DNA of 64,000 nucleotides, from positions 47,379,341-47,443,340 of the forward strand of contig OY735218.1 in the NCBI GenBank assembly GCA_963457665.1. The letters run 5' to 3'. Shown here in pieces: positions 1-13,204 of this stretch (positions are counted from its first letter, which is position 1; each line of letters opens with the position of its first letter). This stretch comes from Thysanoteuthis rhombus. Taxonomy: Eukaryota > Mollusca > Cephalopoda > Oegopsida > Thysanoteuthidae. The translations under genes were made by a program, and so were the position numbers. The notes beneath the pieces are model-generated. The model was given only the letters and a program-made list of their open reading frames with translations. It did no database searches and was not told the DNA's origin.

Positions 1-79
1 TTTACTCTCAGTAAACACAGTTTAACCATAGAAGACCAGAAAATCCAATTAATCTCATAATGGAACAAAAGCAGGGAAT

Positions 80-425
80 TCAACCATTAGAATGGCCTTC
101 AAATTGAGAACCACTCATGAAATAATCATGCTCAAAATCACATAGTGATATCACATGGCATAACAGTATTTAAGGGAAAACAGGAGTCCAGTACATCATG
201 AAATTCATTATAAAAATCAGATTGCAATGATCATATTGAAAGAATGTCAAACAACCGCTGGACATCACGACCCACAACGTGGATCCCCCAGAGACTACAT
301 TAAAAACCATGCCGGACAGGATATAACATGGCGAGACTAACAAGACTAGTTTGGCCTCATGGCACCAATTACGGAGAAGTTTGCTAGCGGACGCCGAAAA
401 ATTGATGATGATGATGATGATGATG
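80..425 (+). mobile_element. Decayed RTE 3' fragment with (TGA)n tail
   Basis: The sequence lines up with the last 110 or so codons of the intact RTE at 42966-46112. Readable pieces include RMSNNRWTSRPTTWIP at about 233-281, corresponding to RMADNRWTSRLTTWIP in the intact copy. Stops and frameshifts break it. It ends in seven or eight TGA repeats near 401-425, the same tail as the intact element. The upstream limit lies between 40 and 170 because similarity fades. Confidence 0.75.
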
Positions 426-429
426 AATC

Positions 430-1046
430 CCAATAGACAACTCATTCGCCTATCAGGGCCAAACTTTTGCAATGATGCAATGTTCACTATTATTAGAACG
501 ATAGAAAATAACACAGTTCATAAAATCACAAGATCATTGAATTCAATGAAGACATGTTGATAACAAGCCTAAGAACTCTTTCCCCTAATAAACAGATACT
601 ACCTATCTCTACCCAAGAAGATGGCTATCATCCAAACTCAATATATCACCTTTACAATCTCTTATTGGAAATCTCAATAAAAAATCTCGCTGGAAAAATT
701 TGAAAGAACCCTAATCTTAAACACCTGACAGAAAACGGAATGAAATTCATAATAACAAATGAGAAATCAAAATAGAATGGGAACTGGACCCGCTTTCAAA
801 GCTGATATAAATATATACCTTACTTTAAATTATCCAAACACCAAAAACAATGTAAGAACTACAAACACTTGGTATTATTCTGAGTAATTAAATTCTCCAC
901 TAAATCAATGTGATTTTAAATGTTTTGATTAATTCAATTAATTAAATAAGGAGTTGATTTCCCTAAACACGTCTGAAAAAACAGAAAATACGTATAAATT
1001 CAGAGAGAAAATATGAATATTATGTATCAATTTCAATACTAACGCT
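430..1046. other. Unassigned AT-rich sequence
   Basis: No gene, repeat family or motif recognised between the first RTE fragment and SINE-1 copy A. Confidence 0.5.
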
Positions 1047-1300
1047 CTCTTATTCAGGGTTGAGCACTCTCTAAGTGAGGTAATGGCGAATATGTGCATG
1101 AGTAAATATATCGCTTAAATTCAACAATACTGCCCGTCCACTTCTGCATAAGGGAGGGATAAAATGCCAGGCTCTGAGTCTGGAGCGAAGGCTTCGATCC
1201 TACCTCGTAGTACTGGATGGGATAATAAATAGTCTATTGTCACACTCAAGAGATGAGATAAAACAAAACAGCTGTCTGTGGATGACACAACTATTTAATT
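1047..1300 (+). mobile_element. SINE-1 copy A (internal tRNA-like module)
   Basis: It starts with the phrase TTCAGGGTTGAGCACTCTCT and ends with ACAGCTGTCTGTGGATGACA. A tRNA-like module lies at about 1136-1217, with a B-box-like GGCTTCGATCC at 1190-1200 followed by TACTGGATGGGATAA. The piece around the first acceptor strand is worn. A (CTAT)n/(TA)n run begins about 15 bp after its end. Confidence 0.75.
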
Positions 1301-1315
1301 ATGACTGAACATTTT

Positions 1316-1381
1316 ATATATATATGAAATTTTAAAAAATCATAATATATCTATATCTATATCTATATATCTATCTATCTA

Positions 1382-1430
<49 letters not shown>
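1316..1430. repeat. (CTAT)n/(TA)n microsatellite between SINE-1 copies A and B
   Basis: TA repeats with CTAT interruptions, lying between the 3' end of SINE-1 copy A and the 5' end of copy B. Confidence 0.9.
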
Positions 1431-1437
1431 TATGATG

Positions 1438-1719
1438 ATTAATGCTCCTCTATTCAGGGTTGAGAACTCTTTAAGTGAGGTAATTCATCCATCGTGCGCT
1501 TATGTAATGCTCTTCCATAAGAATAGAGAATTCTGGTGGATGAGCAATTTCTGTGTAAATAGATATATCACTTAAATTCAGCCTTGCTGATTGTCCAGTT
1601 CCGTAGTCCAGCGGTAGGATAACTAGGTTTCAATCCTACCTTGCGACTCTGGATGGGATAATGTAAAGTCTATAGCCACACCGAAGAGATGTTATACATC
1701 GAAACAGCTGTCCGTGGAT

Positions 1720-1722
<3 letters not shown>
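1438..1722 (+). mobile_element. SINE-1 copy B
   Basis: Same family as 1047-1300, in direct orientation and only 140 bp downstream. It contains TTCAGGGTTGAGAACTCTTT at 1453, the CTCTTCCATAAGAATAGAG phrase near 1510, and a tRNA-like module at about 1592-1653 with GGTTTCAATCC as B-box. The 3' end GTGGATGGCA runs straight into a (TA)n array of about 70 bp. The first (TA)n run flanks its 5' end. Confidence 0.8.

Positions 1723-1792
<70 letters not shown>
1723..1792. repeat. (TA)n microsatellite, tail of SINE-1 copy B
   Basis: About 35 perfect TA repeats that begin directly at the 3' end of the SINE. Confidence 0.95.
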
Positions 1793-1793
<1 letters not shown>

Positions 1794-2410
1794 AGAAAAG
1801 TATGGATACAGAGGTGTGTGGGGAATTTTAAAAAATTCGACAGCTCAAACAAACCAATTTTGTAAAATGTATCATGGATTTTACTGTTACCCTCTATGAG
1901 AAATATCGTCCGAAACCTTTGTTTACAGATTGCATTTATCTATCAAAGCTCGAAAATACATGAACAAATATTTTTTCATGTGAACTCTCACAAGTGAGTG
2001 AATGCTTGCAAGTGTGTGGCTGTATGAGTGTGTGTATGTGTGTCTAAAGTGAAGATGTCTTAAATACACTATCTCATGGACTATAATATCAGATCTGTAT
2101 CGCGCCAGTATTTTCAATAAATACAATTTGAGTTGATTAAAATATAGCATGCATAATCATAGAAAATGCTTTTGGACAGTCGAAAATAATTAGATATACT
2201 TTAATCATGAGCATCTAATTCATTGATTATATAAAAATTAAATAAAATTAGAAATGATAATCTGAATAAAAATAGACAACTGAAAGTGAAACAAAAGAAC
2301 ATCTGAGCATCCTAAATTAAACATAAAAGTAATACAGTCGTGGGAGGGTGTATTTTTGGGTGGTTAAATATCAAAAGGACACATTTATGTACAAACAAGT
2401 GTATCCTAGC

Positions 2411-2526
<116 letters not shown>

Positions 2527-2670
2527 TCAGATACATGGTGGTTGATGTGGAAGTGAATGGATATTTGTATGAATATTTGGAATCTAGTTCATATACATAA
2601 TTATCAATAATGTATAGATATATACACGTAAATAATCAATTTCTGTGAAAGAAAATAGTGGCTTGTGTGA

Positions 2671-2678
<8 letters not shown>

Positions 2679-2726
<48 letters not shown>

Positions 2727-2883
2727 ATTTGCATTATTTTATATTGAAACTCTATTCAAAATTATCTCCCTTTATTACTCTTATGTAACGCAATTTATAA
2801 TCATTCTGTCAGATAATTTAACCTTCTTAATATTGATACTACTGCTACAACTATGACTACTATTACTACTACTGCTACTACTA

Positions 2884-2937
<54 letters not shown>
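2679..2937. repeat. Microsatellite cluster: (TA)n, SINE-2 fragment, (ACT)n, (TA)n
   Basis: (TA)n at 2679-2722, the SINE-2 3' fragment, an imperfect (ACT)n at about 2838-2886 and (TA)n at 2887-2937. Confidence 0.9.
2723..2800 (-). mobile_element. SINE-2 3'-end fragment with (TA)n tail
   Basis: The minus strand carries the 3' part of the SINE-2 body, including the equivalent of TTTCAAA-AGAGT-CAATATAAAATAATGC, and ends at the (TA)n run 2679-2722. The tRNA-like head is missing. Confidence 0.5.
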
Positions 2938-2941
<4 letters not shown>

Positions 2942-3224
2942 CACACGCATGCATACACACGCACCCCCTTTTTTCTGGCCTTTTTGACAAGATCAATGTG
3001 TAGTATCTGTTCCACAGCAGAGACTGAGGAGTTGGTACTGACACTAGCCTGTTGAATGGGCCGGAGAGGGAGTGTGTGTCAAAGACCGAATGCGCCGGTG
3101 TAATGCGTACGCCAATGAGGTTTTACTGAGGCCACGCACTGCTAAGTGCATTTGGGACCCTTTGGACTAGTCTTTCGGCTCTCCTAATATTACTCGGCCC
3201 AGCTGTGGGGGGCTGGTTTCCCTT

Positions 3225-3625
3225 GAGCAGCACTGCTCCATTGCACTTAAAGGAGCAGGTTCTTTGGTGGACGCTTCCGTGGTGGAGGTTGCTTTGGTTG
3301 CGAAGAAAACCGTAGCCACGTCGGCTGGAGCCATTTTTGGAAGGGGTTTCCTATTCTTCCCACGGTAAGCTCAACCTTGCATCAAATTCTGCTGTGGTGG
3401 GACAGTTGATAAATAGATTCCCCGGAGGAGCACAGCTCCATTGCACTTAGAGGAGCAGGTCCCCTGGTGGACGCTCTCGTGGCAGAGCTTGCTTTGGTTG
3501 CTTTGCAAAACCGAAGCTGCGTCGGCAAGAGCCATTTTTGGAAGGGCGTCTCCTATTTTCCACACGTTAAGCCCGACCTTGTGTCAAATATTGCTGTGGT
3601 GGAGCAGTAAATAAATAGCACACAC
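3225..3625. repeat. Two diverged tandem copies of a 200-bp unit
   Basis: Unit 1 (about 3225-3424) and unit 2 (about 3425-3625) share GCTCCATTGCACTTA-AGGAG, GGTGGACGCT, TTGCTTTGGTTGC, GAGCCATTTTTGGAAGGG, and CAAAT-TTGCTGTGGTGG in the same order with a 200-bp offset. Differences are scattered throughout. The region is richer in G and C than its surroundings. Sequence from about 3050 to 3224 has the same GC-rich character. I do not recognise the family. Confidence 0.75.
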
Positions 3626-3664
3626 ACACACACACACGCACACACATACACATACATATACACA

Positions 3665-4383
3665 TATATGTATAACGATAGTTATTGATAACTGAATAAG
3701 TTATGCAGATTTCATTATATGCCTCTACATATTTAGAGGGAGTATGAGAAAAGGCTAGCAAAAAAAGATAAACAGACCAAATGAATAAATGAGCGATACT
3801 CTGACATTTTAGTTAACAATCAGTAACTGATGAAGGATTGGCGTTAAGTATCCATGGTATTTTGTCTTTTTTAAGTATCAATGGAACCCAATGATTCCTG
3901 GTCTCGAATTAGTAACATATGTATTTTGATTCCAAGCATGAATATATAAAACATCACCTATGTATTTAAAAGCACACGTGTAAAACGCATGCACACACAT
4001 AACCACTTATAAATGCATAAATACGTTTAGAAAAAAAAGACAGAGATGTGTATTCGGAAACAAAGATAAACGTCACAAAGTGACTTGATTGAATGATTTG
4101 AAATTAATATATTGAACTTTTTTTTTTCTGTTTGTGAATTTTCTATTCTCTTATAATTAAACTTGTTATGATATTGATTGTTCCTTTTTGCGTACTTTTC
4201 AATCTATTTGATAAGAGTTTATCCATATTTTTTTTATTTCCGTTTTTTTTGATGATTTCGTTAGTATTTTGATTGGTAATATAAATGTAGTCCCTGAAAA
4301 TTCAATTGTTTTTTTGTTTTTTGTTTTTTTTTCAGTAGGAATTCTCCACTAAAACAATATGATAGTGTTCAACATTTTATTAG

Positions 4384-4416
<33 letters not shown>

Positions 4417-4549
4417 ATGTGTACAGTTCTCTCGCTTATTCTGTCTTTGGCTTTAGAAAACCTTAACTAGAACCATCAAAAAGTTTCTTCAGTTCTCAAT
4501 CATTTCTTTTTGGTAGACTGCTGATCTATGCATGATGGATTGGTTCTAA
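3665..4549. other. Unassigned AT-rich sequence with T-runs
   Basis: Only poly(T) runs (4100-4340) and a short (TA)n(TG)n at 4384-4418 stand out. Confidence 0.5.
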
Positions 4550-4860
4550 CCACATAGAATATTGAGAATATACTCCTCATTATGTCCAGAATATTACCCC
4601 CCAAAAAGATTTATTGTTCGGGGTTCAATTTGCAAAGTAAGTTTATACTAAACTGGTCTCTTAGTTTGTATTTGGCAACATTGGCATTTTTTTTCAATTT
4701 GGACATTTAGTGATAACCACCTAAAAAAAGGCGAGGAAAGTAAACCAATCATTGATGACCTTTTTTCCAATTTTTTAATTGACCACCCCCAACACAAAAA
4801 ACGCAGTGATCCTGTGACGGTCTTTATTGTTTGTTTGACCAGATTGGTTCTCTTCCTTGC
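4550..4860 (+). repeat. R3 dispersed repeat copy
   Basis: R3 is a repeat family of about 450 bp recognised by comparing copies within this window. Diagnostic phrases here are GGGTTCAATTTGCAAAGTAA, TTTAGTGATAACCACC, and CAATCATTGATGACCTTTTT followed by TTAATTGACCACCCC. The copy starts after CATAGAATATTGAG and fades after 4860. Confidence 0.6.
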
Positions 4861-6319
4861 ATCCTCTCTCTGACCTTTTCTCACTCTCACGGTTCTGGCC
4901 TCCTTTTCCCAAAAGTAAGAATTTGAAAAGATGGAAAAAACAAAACTATTTAAGCGTCAATATGGGTCAATGATTCTGTTTTCTTTTGGGCCAACGACAA
5001 ATGTGTTTTAATACGATGAATTAAATGAGGGATTCACGGCCAAGGGAGGGTTGTAAAATGATGAGGAAAAGGGTTTTTTTAAGACAGGGAAACTAGAAAG
5101 TAAAAGAGCAAAGAAGTGGTGATTACAAATGACATAATCGTTAAAAAATGTTGCAAAGATAATATGTTTAAAAGAGACGATCGTTCAGGGTGCAAGTTTG
5201 GACGCTCCTTAAAAGAATCTGAATATTCGAAAGTTGATTCAGTTTCTATCTGGAAACAAAAGAGAAACTAGAGAAGAAACATCCATCACTGGTAGCCTCG
5301 AATGATAGACCAACCCACATTAATGTAAAAAATTGAGCAAACCCATATGGAACAAGAATAAATTATTCATGTGAACATCTAAGCGTATACGATTCTACCA
5401 TGTGAAATGAATTCGATAAATGAGTGTTGAATCTTTGCTAATTTACCATATTTACACAAACAGACGCGAGTTTATGGATTATTCTGTACCTTGATGATAG
5501 AAAATCATTAATTTCACTAAACTCTTATCCACTTTTCAACATTATCTGCCTCCATGTCAATGCACTTAACACAATACCTCTAGATTTACTACATATATGG
5601 AAAATTATATGGTTAAGATTTCAGATCGTGCACACTCACACAGAAACAAAAACACTAACACATACATTTATCATCATCTTCAGTAGCAGCAGCGGCAATC
5701 ATGTCTACTGCTGGATGATGTTCATCCTCTTCTCAATCTATTACGACTGTGACTCCGCTGATCTCTGCCGTGTCTTACCGACAGACCTTTCAATCTCATC
5801 CCTCCTCGTGCCAGGTCATTTCCCAAAGCATTTTTTTCTTATTCCATCCGTTGTAATTTCATCTTTCCAAGTGTCCAGCCCATTTCCATTTTGAGGTTTT
5901 GATATTTGTATGAAATACTTCTCTCTAATCCTCCCTCTGACTCATGATCATCTTATCATTTATCCTTACATATCCTTACATATATCCTTACATATTCAAT
6001 ATGTTCATTCTAAGTCTCTCAGTACAAGTTCAGAATGTCATTTTTTTCCAAATTCCTATTCGTCTTATCAAATGATGTTGTCTAGGGGATAAGAATAATA
6101 CAAATCCAAAAATACTTCCACGTTTTCACAACGTTTTCTTTCTACAGTATTTGATATTCTCTGCACATTGCATAAACTGTCATCAAAATTCATTAATATT
6201 TGTCCACATTCATTCACAGGGAATACAGGTCTTGACCTGATCTCTATTGTAATGATAAGCATTTACACAATTCTGTTGTTACAAAAGTTTTTCATTCTCA
6301 AATAGACTTCAAGGTTTGC
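4861..6319. other. Unassigned sequence
   Basis: Open frames of 60-88 residues have no recognisable domain. A small triple repeat like ATCCTTACAT lies near 5962-5996. Confidence 0.5.
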
Positions 6320-6805
6320 TTAGGCAATTGAATGAAAGGAATGAGAAAGTTCTCTTCACGTGTACCAATTCATCCAGCTGATAGTCACGTATGGATCTGA
6401 AATATGGAATTTAAGCAAAAGATTGACTTTCAAACTGAGAAAAATGCAAAACACAAGAGAGAATAATACTCAAAACCACGTGGAAATGTCATAAGACAGC
6501 ACAGTATATTTGAGGAAAAAACATCAACATGGTTATATATGATATATTATAGGAACCATAAGAAAACTCAAATGACAATGGGCCGCACATGTTGCATAAT
6601 GTAAAACAATTGCTGGACATCACAACTCATACGGATTATCTTTTGACATCATTTGCGAGACTGTATCCGAAAAAATATTAAATGGCGTGACAAAATAGAC
6701 GGATTCAAAAATAATTGCTTTGCAAAGCCCATAATAACGAGTTCGGGCGAATCCTTGGGCATGGACACTAGAAGGCTCCTGTTGTAGGTGATATGCTGAT
6801 ATCAT
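6320..6805 (+). mobile_element. Decayed RTE 3' fragment
   Basis: It matches the intact RTE from the region of VTYGAETWNL (here VTYGSEIWNL near 6384) through the HVARM region to the end of the ORF near 6800. It is full of stops and small indels. The 3' end is a worn TGATA-type tail. Similarity persists along the whole length in correct order, so this is a genuine old copy rather than a chance match. Confidence 0.7.
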
Positions 6806-7234
6806 TCCTTTTTTTTTTAAGAGAAGAAAAAAGAATCCCTAAATAAAGATGTTCCAGACGAGAACCGCCTGAGAAAGAAATGAAACCAGTGAGATCTGTC
6901 AGTTTTCAAATAAATTTAAAGTTTTCGTGTTGTTGCAGTTGTTCAGGAAGTGTTTTATTGCATCTACAACAGTCTTCCCCTTCGGGAAAATAGACTATAT
7001 TTAATCTGGCAATACAAATATGTGTCAGAAGGGTTCAATGACCTTATGTCATTTGTTCATCATTCTGATTTATTATGTAGTATTGGATATTGTTATGATG
7101 GGTTATTTTAAATATGTACATCACTATACGTCTCACTGAATAGAGTATTGGCAGAGGACGGGAACATGTATGTGTCCATTTAACATTATGCGTTCTTCAG
7201 TTATGTGCTAGAATATAATCAATAGATGCAGGTT

Positions 7235-9029
<1,795 letters not shown>

Positions 9030-9490
9030 CCTCGACTGAAAAAAAGTACGAGTCGGAAGATCAGCACAAAATAGGAATACTGTCATGTGTAGAACAACGA
9101 ATGTCCATAAAAGAAGAAAAAAATGGCAAGCTTTCGGTAGAGCAGACTCAATTTTCAAGAACGTGAGAGTCTCATTAGTGTTAAAAAGAAGGATGTATAA
9201 CAATGCATCAAGCCTAGAACCATGCAACGTGCACATGACAGTATCAAGATCGTGTGGAGAAAATCACTGAACAGCGCAGTATAAGATAGGAAAAAAATCA
9301 GGGGTATTATCGAATCCTTTATAAATTCTCAAATATTAATGGTGTGGTCATGTTGGGAAAAATATCAGACAACCAATGGACATCATGACTCACAACATGG
9401 ATAAACAGAGATCATATGAAAAATTGTAAAATGGAAGTCGGTGTAACGAAACAAACAAACTCAGACAGCAGCTGCCGCCGGTGATAATTC
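9030..9490 (+). mobile_element. Decayed RTE 3' fragment, ending in a (TA)n array
   Basis: The segment encodes KWQAFGRADSIFKN, corresponding to GWQAFGRASSTFKN in the intact RTE, followed by a broken continuation to the DHM region near 9415. An internal deletion after about 9215 shortens the AHERIM region. The copy runs into the long (TA)n array that starts at 9492, so its true 3' tail is lost or replaced. Confidence 0.7.
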
Positions 9491-9491
<1 letters not shown>

Positions 9492-9575
<84 letters not shown>

Positions 9576-9629
9576 ATTATATCATCAGTTTATATATATA
9601 TAGATTCAATTTTGTTTAAATAAAAAAGT

Positions 9630-9728
<99 letters not shown>

Positions 9729-9898
9729 GGACAAAAAGACAGAGAGAGAGGGAGAGAGAGAAAGAGAGAGAGAAATAAATTAAATTTTTTTAATCAAGAA
9801 ATCAGTTTTTAAATTTCAAATTGCGTTTAATCATTCGGTTACAAAAATGATTATCATGCACAGACTTGGACATAATATGTAGGTAGCTCACTTTATTA

Positions 9899-9986
<88 letters not shown>

Positions 9987-10028
9987 TGAAGAGAGAGAGA
10001 GAGAGAGAAAGAAAGAGAGAGGAGAGAT
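9492..10028. repeat. Three (TA)n arrays with (GA)n and (GACA)n runs
   Basis: (TA)n 9492-9571; (TA)n 9635-9663 followed by (GA)n, (GACA)n about 9695-9728 and more GA-rich sequence to 9774; (TA)n 9905-9983 followed by (GA)n to about 10028. The intervening 40-130 bp are unique AT-rich sequence. The first array begins where the RTE fragment 9030-9490 stops. Confidence 0.92.
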
Positions 10029-11924
10029 AGGTTCCTCGCACAATTTGTCCAATTATATTGTCATATTCATCTCACGCACATAAAGTGGAGAACCTGCTCA
10101 TACATTTATCAGTCATAACAAAGACAGCCTGATCGTTAGTCTGATAGAAACCTGTATATCTGACCAGTTGGTCTGCTTCATTGGGTCAGTCAGGAACTAA
10201 CTCCGGGAATTGTTTGTCTGCGTGAAGATTGACTCACCTCCACACTTAAATAGTACCAGATTGATATATGTAGACTCAGCAAATTGCAGCGTACATCTTC
10301 AGAATCCCCCCCCCCCGCAAAAAAATTACCATTGATTCTCTTTCATTTGTAATGATAAAATCTTGGACGTATCTAGGCCAAAATAAGGAGTAATCATATA
10401 ATCTGAAATTTAGATACCCATATATTGGTGTCTCACTTAATTTTCCTTCAAGAATGTCTAACTATTTCTGCAACCCTCAATAATTTTTACACAACGTTCA
10501 GATTGGTTGCAATCTGTATTTTGAGAAGACCTTTCCTAACTGTAACCTTAAGATGCTTTTATCTGGCACTGTCCCAAAAAAACTTTGCAACGTGAAAATC
10601 TGCCGGCGAAACGTTGAATAAATTTCCCTTTTTTGCTTTGTGCTATTCATTCTTTGTCATAATCCGATGAACGGGTCAATATCAATGGAAGTGTTTATTG
10701 TGACAACTGATAAAATAAAAAAAAGATAATCAATAAAAACCGCCACGAAACAAAATGCTTTGGCAGCACCTCATGTTCAGGGTGATCATACAAAGCATTG
10801 AAGAAAAAGATGATAAAAAAAGCATATGGACGGCTATAGGACACAAACAAAGCGACCAATGTAGCCTGAACATACATTGTAATTTGAACGCAGACTAAAA
10901 CATATTGAATGAATCAATTTAAAAACAATAAATCAAAAGGTAACATTTTTCTCAGCATAATAAGGAGTCAATCTTTAGATTTCAGCCCTCTACTTTCATC
11001 AGTGCAATATGTGTGAATGAAACATACCTAGCCTTTAGCCAGCAAGTCAGCCAGTCTAACTTCAAAACTGAAGAAACCCATATTGACAGTCTTGGTTGAC
11101 GTTTCCTGGAGGTTCTGAAGTACGTGCCATTGAATAAATATGTTTATCCTTTCCCCTAGCGTTTCTGCCCAATCAGAGAAATGACAAACTGTTGACAGCT
11201 TCCTCGAAAGAAGATCAAATCAAAAATAGCAAATTCAAAAACCTGATCTGTCACTTTGAACCCCATTTCCAATATCCCAGAAATTGTGATTTATCGGAGT
11301 CTTAAAAATCTGCTGTTATAAATATTCCACATACCTTATATCTGAACAATATTTGCCTGCAAAATAACCCCTAAAACTTTAAACAGGTTACTGGTGTAGT
11401 CATTTTTTTTATTGTTTTTTTTTTATCTACCATCTCATTACAATTAACCATTGAGGTCAACAGATATATGATTCCATTTCTCACTATAGGTGGCCAACAC
11501 ATTCCTAAAATCGTACCTTTTACACATTATCATTCTGTTTTAAAATCTGATATCCCTCAATTATAATGATACATTAATCAAATCTATGAATACGAACAAG
11601 ATAGCAAACTTGCCGGATCAGATTGTACTAAATATCTCTACCAGTACACTAGTTGTTGAGATATTGATAAGCTAGTATTGAAAGGTTGAAGTTTTTTTTA
11701 TTTATGTATCAAAGATGGCTATCTTATTGGCTTCGGAGGAAAAAGGATCAGAGTTTTTCCAATCTGCTATCCGATAATTTATAATTTACCTACCCATTCA
11801 GGTTTAAACGAACATATCAGACTGAACAAAGAGTAAGTTCTGTTCATGTTTGTTTTTTAATGAATAATTTCACTGGTAATTCAAGTAAGTGATTCAATTG
11901 AATAAGAAATGACAAAATTCCCTG
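10029..11924. other. Mostly unassigned sequence
   Basis: Apart from the R3 end fragment at 10950-11110 and a C-run near 10306, nothing is recognisable. Confidence 0.5.
10950..11110 (-). repeat. R3 end fragment
   Basis: Reverse orientation: AGCATAATAAGGAGTCAATC, TTTCAGCCCTCTACTTTCAT and CAGCAAGTCAGCCAGTC correspond to the terminal part of the copy at 39.7 kb. The match is weak in the middle. Confidence 0.4.
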
Positions 11925-12154
11925 GTGTCTTCCATAGGAATAGAGCACTCTTGTGGATGGGGAATATATGCTAAATAAATACATAGCTTAAAACCAACCT
12001 CACAGACCGTCCAGTACCGTGGAGCAGAGGTAGGATACTGGCCTTTGGGTCTGAAGTGAAGCTTTAGATCCTACCTTGTAGTACTGGATGGGATGACAGA
12101 TAGCCTATAGCTACACTGAAGAGTTGTGATACAATGAAACAGCTGTCTGCAGAT

Positions 12155-12157
<3 letters not shown>
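11925..12157 (+). mobile_element. SINE-1 copy C, best-preserved tRNA-like module
   Basis: This copy lacks the first 60 bp or so of copies A and B. The tRNA-like module at 12010-12088 begins TCCAGTA and ends TACTGGA, which pair perfectly as a 7-bp acceptor stem. Inside are a box-A-like GGAGCAGAGGTAGGAT, an anticodon-loop-like TTTGGGT as in tRNA-Pro(UGG), and a box-B-like GCTTTAGATCC. The 3' end GCAGATGACA runs into (TA)n at 12158. A tRNA-Pro origin is an inference from the loop. Confidence 0.8.

Positions 12158-12210
<53 letters not shown>
12158..12210. repeat. (TA)n microsatellite, tail of SINE-1 copy C
   Basis: TA repeats starting directly at the 3' end of the SINE. Confidence 0.95.
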
Positions 12211-12213
<3 letters not shown>

Positions 12214-13204
12214 TATAGTGGAAACGTATTATCCGACAAGATTTGAATTAGTGAATCATCCATTTCCAATGCTGATTGAATGTTGACTTTAAATCTAAGC
12301 CATGGTCTCATGCAATGTTTATGCAGTCATACTTTCATTTCGTGACATTAATTGATAGCGTCTTTGTGTCATACAAAGCCTGGGTTCTGCTTAGGTCGTT
12401 TTAAAATTTTCATTTCATCATTCTTCAGCACAAGCCCAGCAAATAATGGGGTAGGGAACATATTCAAATCTCTCCATAACCCCTCATTATCTATACTCAA
12501 TGTCAAAGGAGATGCTTAAAACTACTCAAAAACAATAACAAAAAATTACAATGGTAAAACCACATCCATAATGTTCCTAAAAAATCCTATAACCAAGAGG
12601 TTTGGAGATAAAAATAAAACGCTTGTAATTCAAATACTCAACAGTTCATCTAAAAATATTAAAAAAAAACATTATCATCAACAAGACCACAAATAATGAG
12701 CTGATAACTTGAGCCAACATATATAAATAACATGCAAAGACTGCAACAAAAAGTACTTAGAGAAACATCAAGAACAATAAATGAAATCTTTAAGGAGTTT
12801 ACTAACATAAAAGAGCTTCAACAATAAATGATACATTGGATACACACAGGTTCTCTCGAAACAAGTAAAATCAAAATGTTGATCAGAAAAAATGAAAAAA
12901 AAGTGTGAATAAAAGAATCAAATAGAGCCAAAAAGTTGTCTTTATTCTGGAACAGTCATACTTACCGTAGGCAAATGAGGATCAATAAGTCAGTAGCCCG
13001 ACAAAGAGCCAGTTTTAGAATATTGATCAGGAATTTTCACAGATTTATCTTCCATATATATCATGATTCCCCGCTACTACATGTTGTGCACTGACAAGTA
13101 TGGGCATTATGCTTGAAATGAATATGTACGGTGTAAAAAGATTTCCTTTTTCCATCAGTGGATTGCACACTAATGTATAAAAAGCAAATGATAAATATGT
13201 TATA
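12211..13204. other. Unassigned A-rich sequence
   Basis: Strongly A-rich from 12500 to 12930, without a family I recognise. Confidence 0.5.
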
